NCBI RefSeq assembly: GCF_016864555.1
Contig: NZ_CP044011.1
Span: 2,685,501-2,749,500 of the forward strand
DNA from: Sinorhizobium sp. BG8
GTDB lineage: Bacteria > Pseudomonadota > Alphaproteobacteria > Rhizobiales > Rhizobiaceae
Reading direction: 5' to 3'
Length of the DNA: 64,000 nt
Both the position numbers and the translations under genes were made by a program. The notes under the pieces were generated by a model, which was not told the DNA's origin, did not search any database, and saw only the letters and a list, made by a program, of their open reading frames with translations. How positions within the stretch are numbered: the first letter of the stretch is position 1; each line of letters begins with the position of its first letter. Shown here in pieces: positions 62,270 to 64,000 of this stretch.

Positions 62270-63067
62270 CTATTGTCCTTTTCGATGCTCCTGCATTTCC
62301 TCGCCTACGAAACAATTGTAGCCCGCGCGGTCATCCACGCGTTTCAAGGGTCCCTCCAACCGTTTCAGTTCGCTGACGTTCGGTCCCAGTATCTCGACGA
62401 TGAGCTTGTGAAGGATGGCCTTCTCAATGTGGCCAAGCTCGGAGACCTTCAGCAGGAAGGCCCCGTCTCCGCCTATCACGCAATTCTCGTAGTAGGCGTC
62501 GAGATCCGGTATCGAAGCGGAATCGGAACGTGTCAGCATGATGGGCAGTCCATCGATGACGATGCCTTGCGCGACTGTCGAGTTACGGGCGACCGGTGCC
62601 GGAACGCCGGCGTTGTTCGGTCCGTCGCCCGAGATGTCGATGACGCGGCGCAGTCCCCGGACCTGGTTGATCTGAAAGAGCTTCCGGGAAAAGGCAAGGG
62701 TATTGGAAATGGAAGTGAAGGAGATTCGTCTCATCGGTTGCCGGCTGAGGGTCTCCGAGAATTGAAGTGCGGTGGCGGGACCATCGATCAGCGTCCAGGG
62801 CACGATCTGGACAGCAGACCCGCCCCACTCGACATAGGTCACCGCAATTCTGCCGAGGGGTCCGCTCTCTATTGCTCTGATGAGTTCGGGTTGGAGAAAG
62901 GCATTCACGTAGCCTTGGCGTTGAATGCGTTGTTCATCGATCTCCATCGAATAGGAAACGTCGACGGCAAGTACGAGTTCGAGATCGACGTCAGCTGAAG
63001 ACAGTCCGCCGGGCGTGCTGCCTCCCAGAACGGCAAAGCAAACAACAAACGCGCATCGCAGCTTCAT
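62270..63067 (-). CDS. DUF1194 exported von Willebrand factor A protein
   Basis: A 265-residue protein with a signal peptide (MKLRCAFVVCFAVLGG...SSA). The vWA/DUF1194 domain has the MIDAS motif DVSYSM and IDISGDGPNN. Members are periplasmic with unknown role, probably metal-dependent protein binding. ATG 63067 is chosen because it opens the signal peptide; the longer frame does not. Confidence 0.88.
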   Translation of the reverse strand: MKLRCAFVVCFAVLGGSTPGGLSSADVDLELVLAVDVSYSMEIDEQRIQRQGYVNAFLQPELIRAIESGPLGRIAVTYVEWGGSAVQIVPWTLIDGPATALQFSETLSRQPMRRISFTSISNTLAFSRKLFQINQVRGLRRVIDISGDGPNNAGVPAPVARNSTVAQGIVIDGLPIMLTRSDSASIPDLDAYYENCVIGGDGAFLLKVSELGHIEKAILHKLIVEILGPNVSELKRLEGPLKRVDDRAGYNCFVGEEMQEHRKGQ

Positions 63068-63433
63068 TTGAACAGCAGGTCCGGTGCCCGACCATACTAC
63101 GCCGGCTGCGCGCACGCGCAATGCAGGGACGCGCGCGCACGTCTGGCTGCGAAATGGTGCGCCGCGGACAGCGGTCGATGCCGGACGGCTTTGGCGCGGT
63201 CCCTTGATACGGGGTCAGACCGAATGGCAGTCACGGGACGCCGGCCTTGTGCGGACGCTGCAGCACCCTTTTGAGATCGACGTGGCGCCTGAACGCAAAT
63301 TCGCATGCGACACAAGCAGGCCCGTAAATTCGCTCCGGGGAGCGGCAATGCGGCCATCGGTAAGGGATGCGGGGAGAGGAACAAGCGAGTAGAATGGGAC
63401 TTTCTGGTTTAGCGACTGGAAGGGGTGTTGGAT
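63068..63433. other. Intergenic region without a gene
   Basis: Neither strand has a protein-like frame with a ribosome site. The sequence is GC-rich without notable repeats. Confidence 0.4.
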
Positions 63434-63646
63434 ATGGACAAGACAGCCGCAGCATTGCTCGCAGAGGAATACATGCGCCTGGGCGGGCACAGGCGGGCAA
63501 AGATCGACGACAACATTGTCACCACCCGAATATGGGAGCACGAAACTCCCGAAGCCGAAGCCTTCTGGAACGAGAAAATCGAGCCTCTCGACGAACGCCA
63601 CCGCCGGGAAGTCGTAACGCTCTTGCCTTCCATCAATGAGGTCTAG
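63434..63646 (+). CDS. Small unknown protein (70 aa)
   Basis: A 70-residue cytoplasmic protein (MDKTAAALLAEEYMRLGGHRRAKIDDNIVTTRIWEHETPEAEAFWNEKIE). It is acidic and helical, with a good ribosome site (GGAAGGGG, 8 nt before the ATG). Similar short proteins occur singly in rhizobia; no function is known. Confidence 0.68.
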   Translation: MDKTAAALLAEEYMRLGGHRRAKIDDNIVTTRIWEHETPEAEAFWNEKIEPLDERHRREVVTLLPSINEV

Positions 63647-63852
63647 GTTCACGTGGAGCAGCGCGTCCTCGAGTGATGCCCTGTTCGCGTTGACGCAATG
63701 CCAGTCGGGTGATGCCGGCGGCATCTGTCGCTGCTGCCGTCGTTCATCGTGTGATCGGCGAAGGGGGATTGTGCAATGCACGCCAATTCTCTTGCCAGCG
63801 CCTCTCGCCATTGTTTAGCATCGGGTCGTTTCAAACCGGAACGATTAGCTCC

Positions 63853-64000
63853 ATGACATTTGCACGGCGCCGCCGACTTGTGAGACGGCAACGCAGTTCC
63901 GTCGGCCTCGCGCTCGTCGCGGCCATATCCTTCCTCGCCGGGATGACAGACGCCATCGGCCTCCTGTCCGTCGGAGACTTCGTATCGTTCATGAGCGGAA
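63853..64000 (+). CDS. DUF1275 (YoaK-like) membrane protein, N-terminal part
   Basis: The first 49 codons of a membrane protein cut by the right edge of the window: a basic start, then SVGLALVAAISFLAGMTDAIGLLSVGDFVSFMSG, the diagnostic first helix pair of DUF1275. The family has six membrane segments and unknown function. ATG 63853 is the only in-frame ATG before the conserved part. Confidence 0.8.
   Translation, partial: MTFARRRRLVRRQRSSVGLALVAAISFLAGMTDAIGLLSVGDFVSFMSG

Overview
The window looks like chromosomal DNA of a GC-rich alphaproteobacterium, most likely Rhizobiaceae (Sinorhizobium, Shinella or Rhizobium type). The evidence is rhizobial-type housekeeping genes (B12-dependent ribonucleotide reductase, IlvA, TrkH, HlyU family, DUF982, DUF1194, an arsR-aqpS-arsC operon) and heavy G/C use at third codon positions. 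No database search was possible. All family names come from motifs and gene context visible in the sequence.

Layout. 1-4.7 kb is core: the 5' part of nrdJ with a tandem NrdR-box promoter, gpt, a double-domain Usp, a CinA-N protein, wrbA and tRNA-Leu(UAA). 4.65-14.38 kb is an integrative element in the 3' end of that tRNA, bounded by 22-bp direct repeats. It carries a tyrosine integrase, decayed Rha/BRO antirepressor genes, small phage-type genes, a serine resolvase with a repeat-rich promoter and, next to attR, a two-gene ATPase + TOPRIM-like module that is a good defence-system candidate. 14.36-14.82 kb holds the wreck of a second, related element at the same att site, followed by a membrane protein and an IS3-family transposase tail (15.57-15.68 kb). 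15.8-33 kb returns to core-like genes: TrkH, IlvA, HlyU, an ammonium transporter fused to PAS-GGDEF-EAL, a second GGDEF protein, an Lrp/alanine dehydrogenase pair, and a minus-strand run of cysteine synthase, AlaX, SseA and GNAT genes.

33-46 kb mixes surface-polysaccharide type genes, a cyclase, tRNA-Asn and tRNA-Cys, a candidate small RNA, and an unusual lysis-like cassette (holin-like/transglycosylase fusion plus two M15 peptidases) with no other phage genes. 45-64 kb is an accessory, regulator-rich stretch: aldo/keto reductase with a MerR promoter, a TetR/epimerase unit, a LysR/SDR pair, two DMT exporters (one with a histidine-rich tail), a Tat-exported arylsulfatase, an arsenic operon with a perfect palindromic operator, a DUF1254 protein, an MFS exporter, a vWA protein and the start of a DUF1275 gene.

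Three genes are broken. The OmpA-family gene and the holin/transglycosylase/M15 gene each lack one base, and in both cases a sixth C in a five-C run would restore the frame. The epimerase has one in-frame TGA. The two C-run cases need checking against raw reads before any biological reading.
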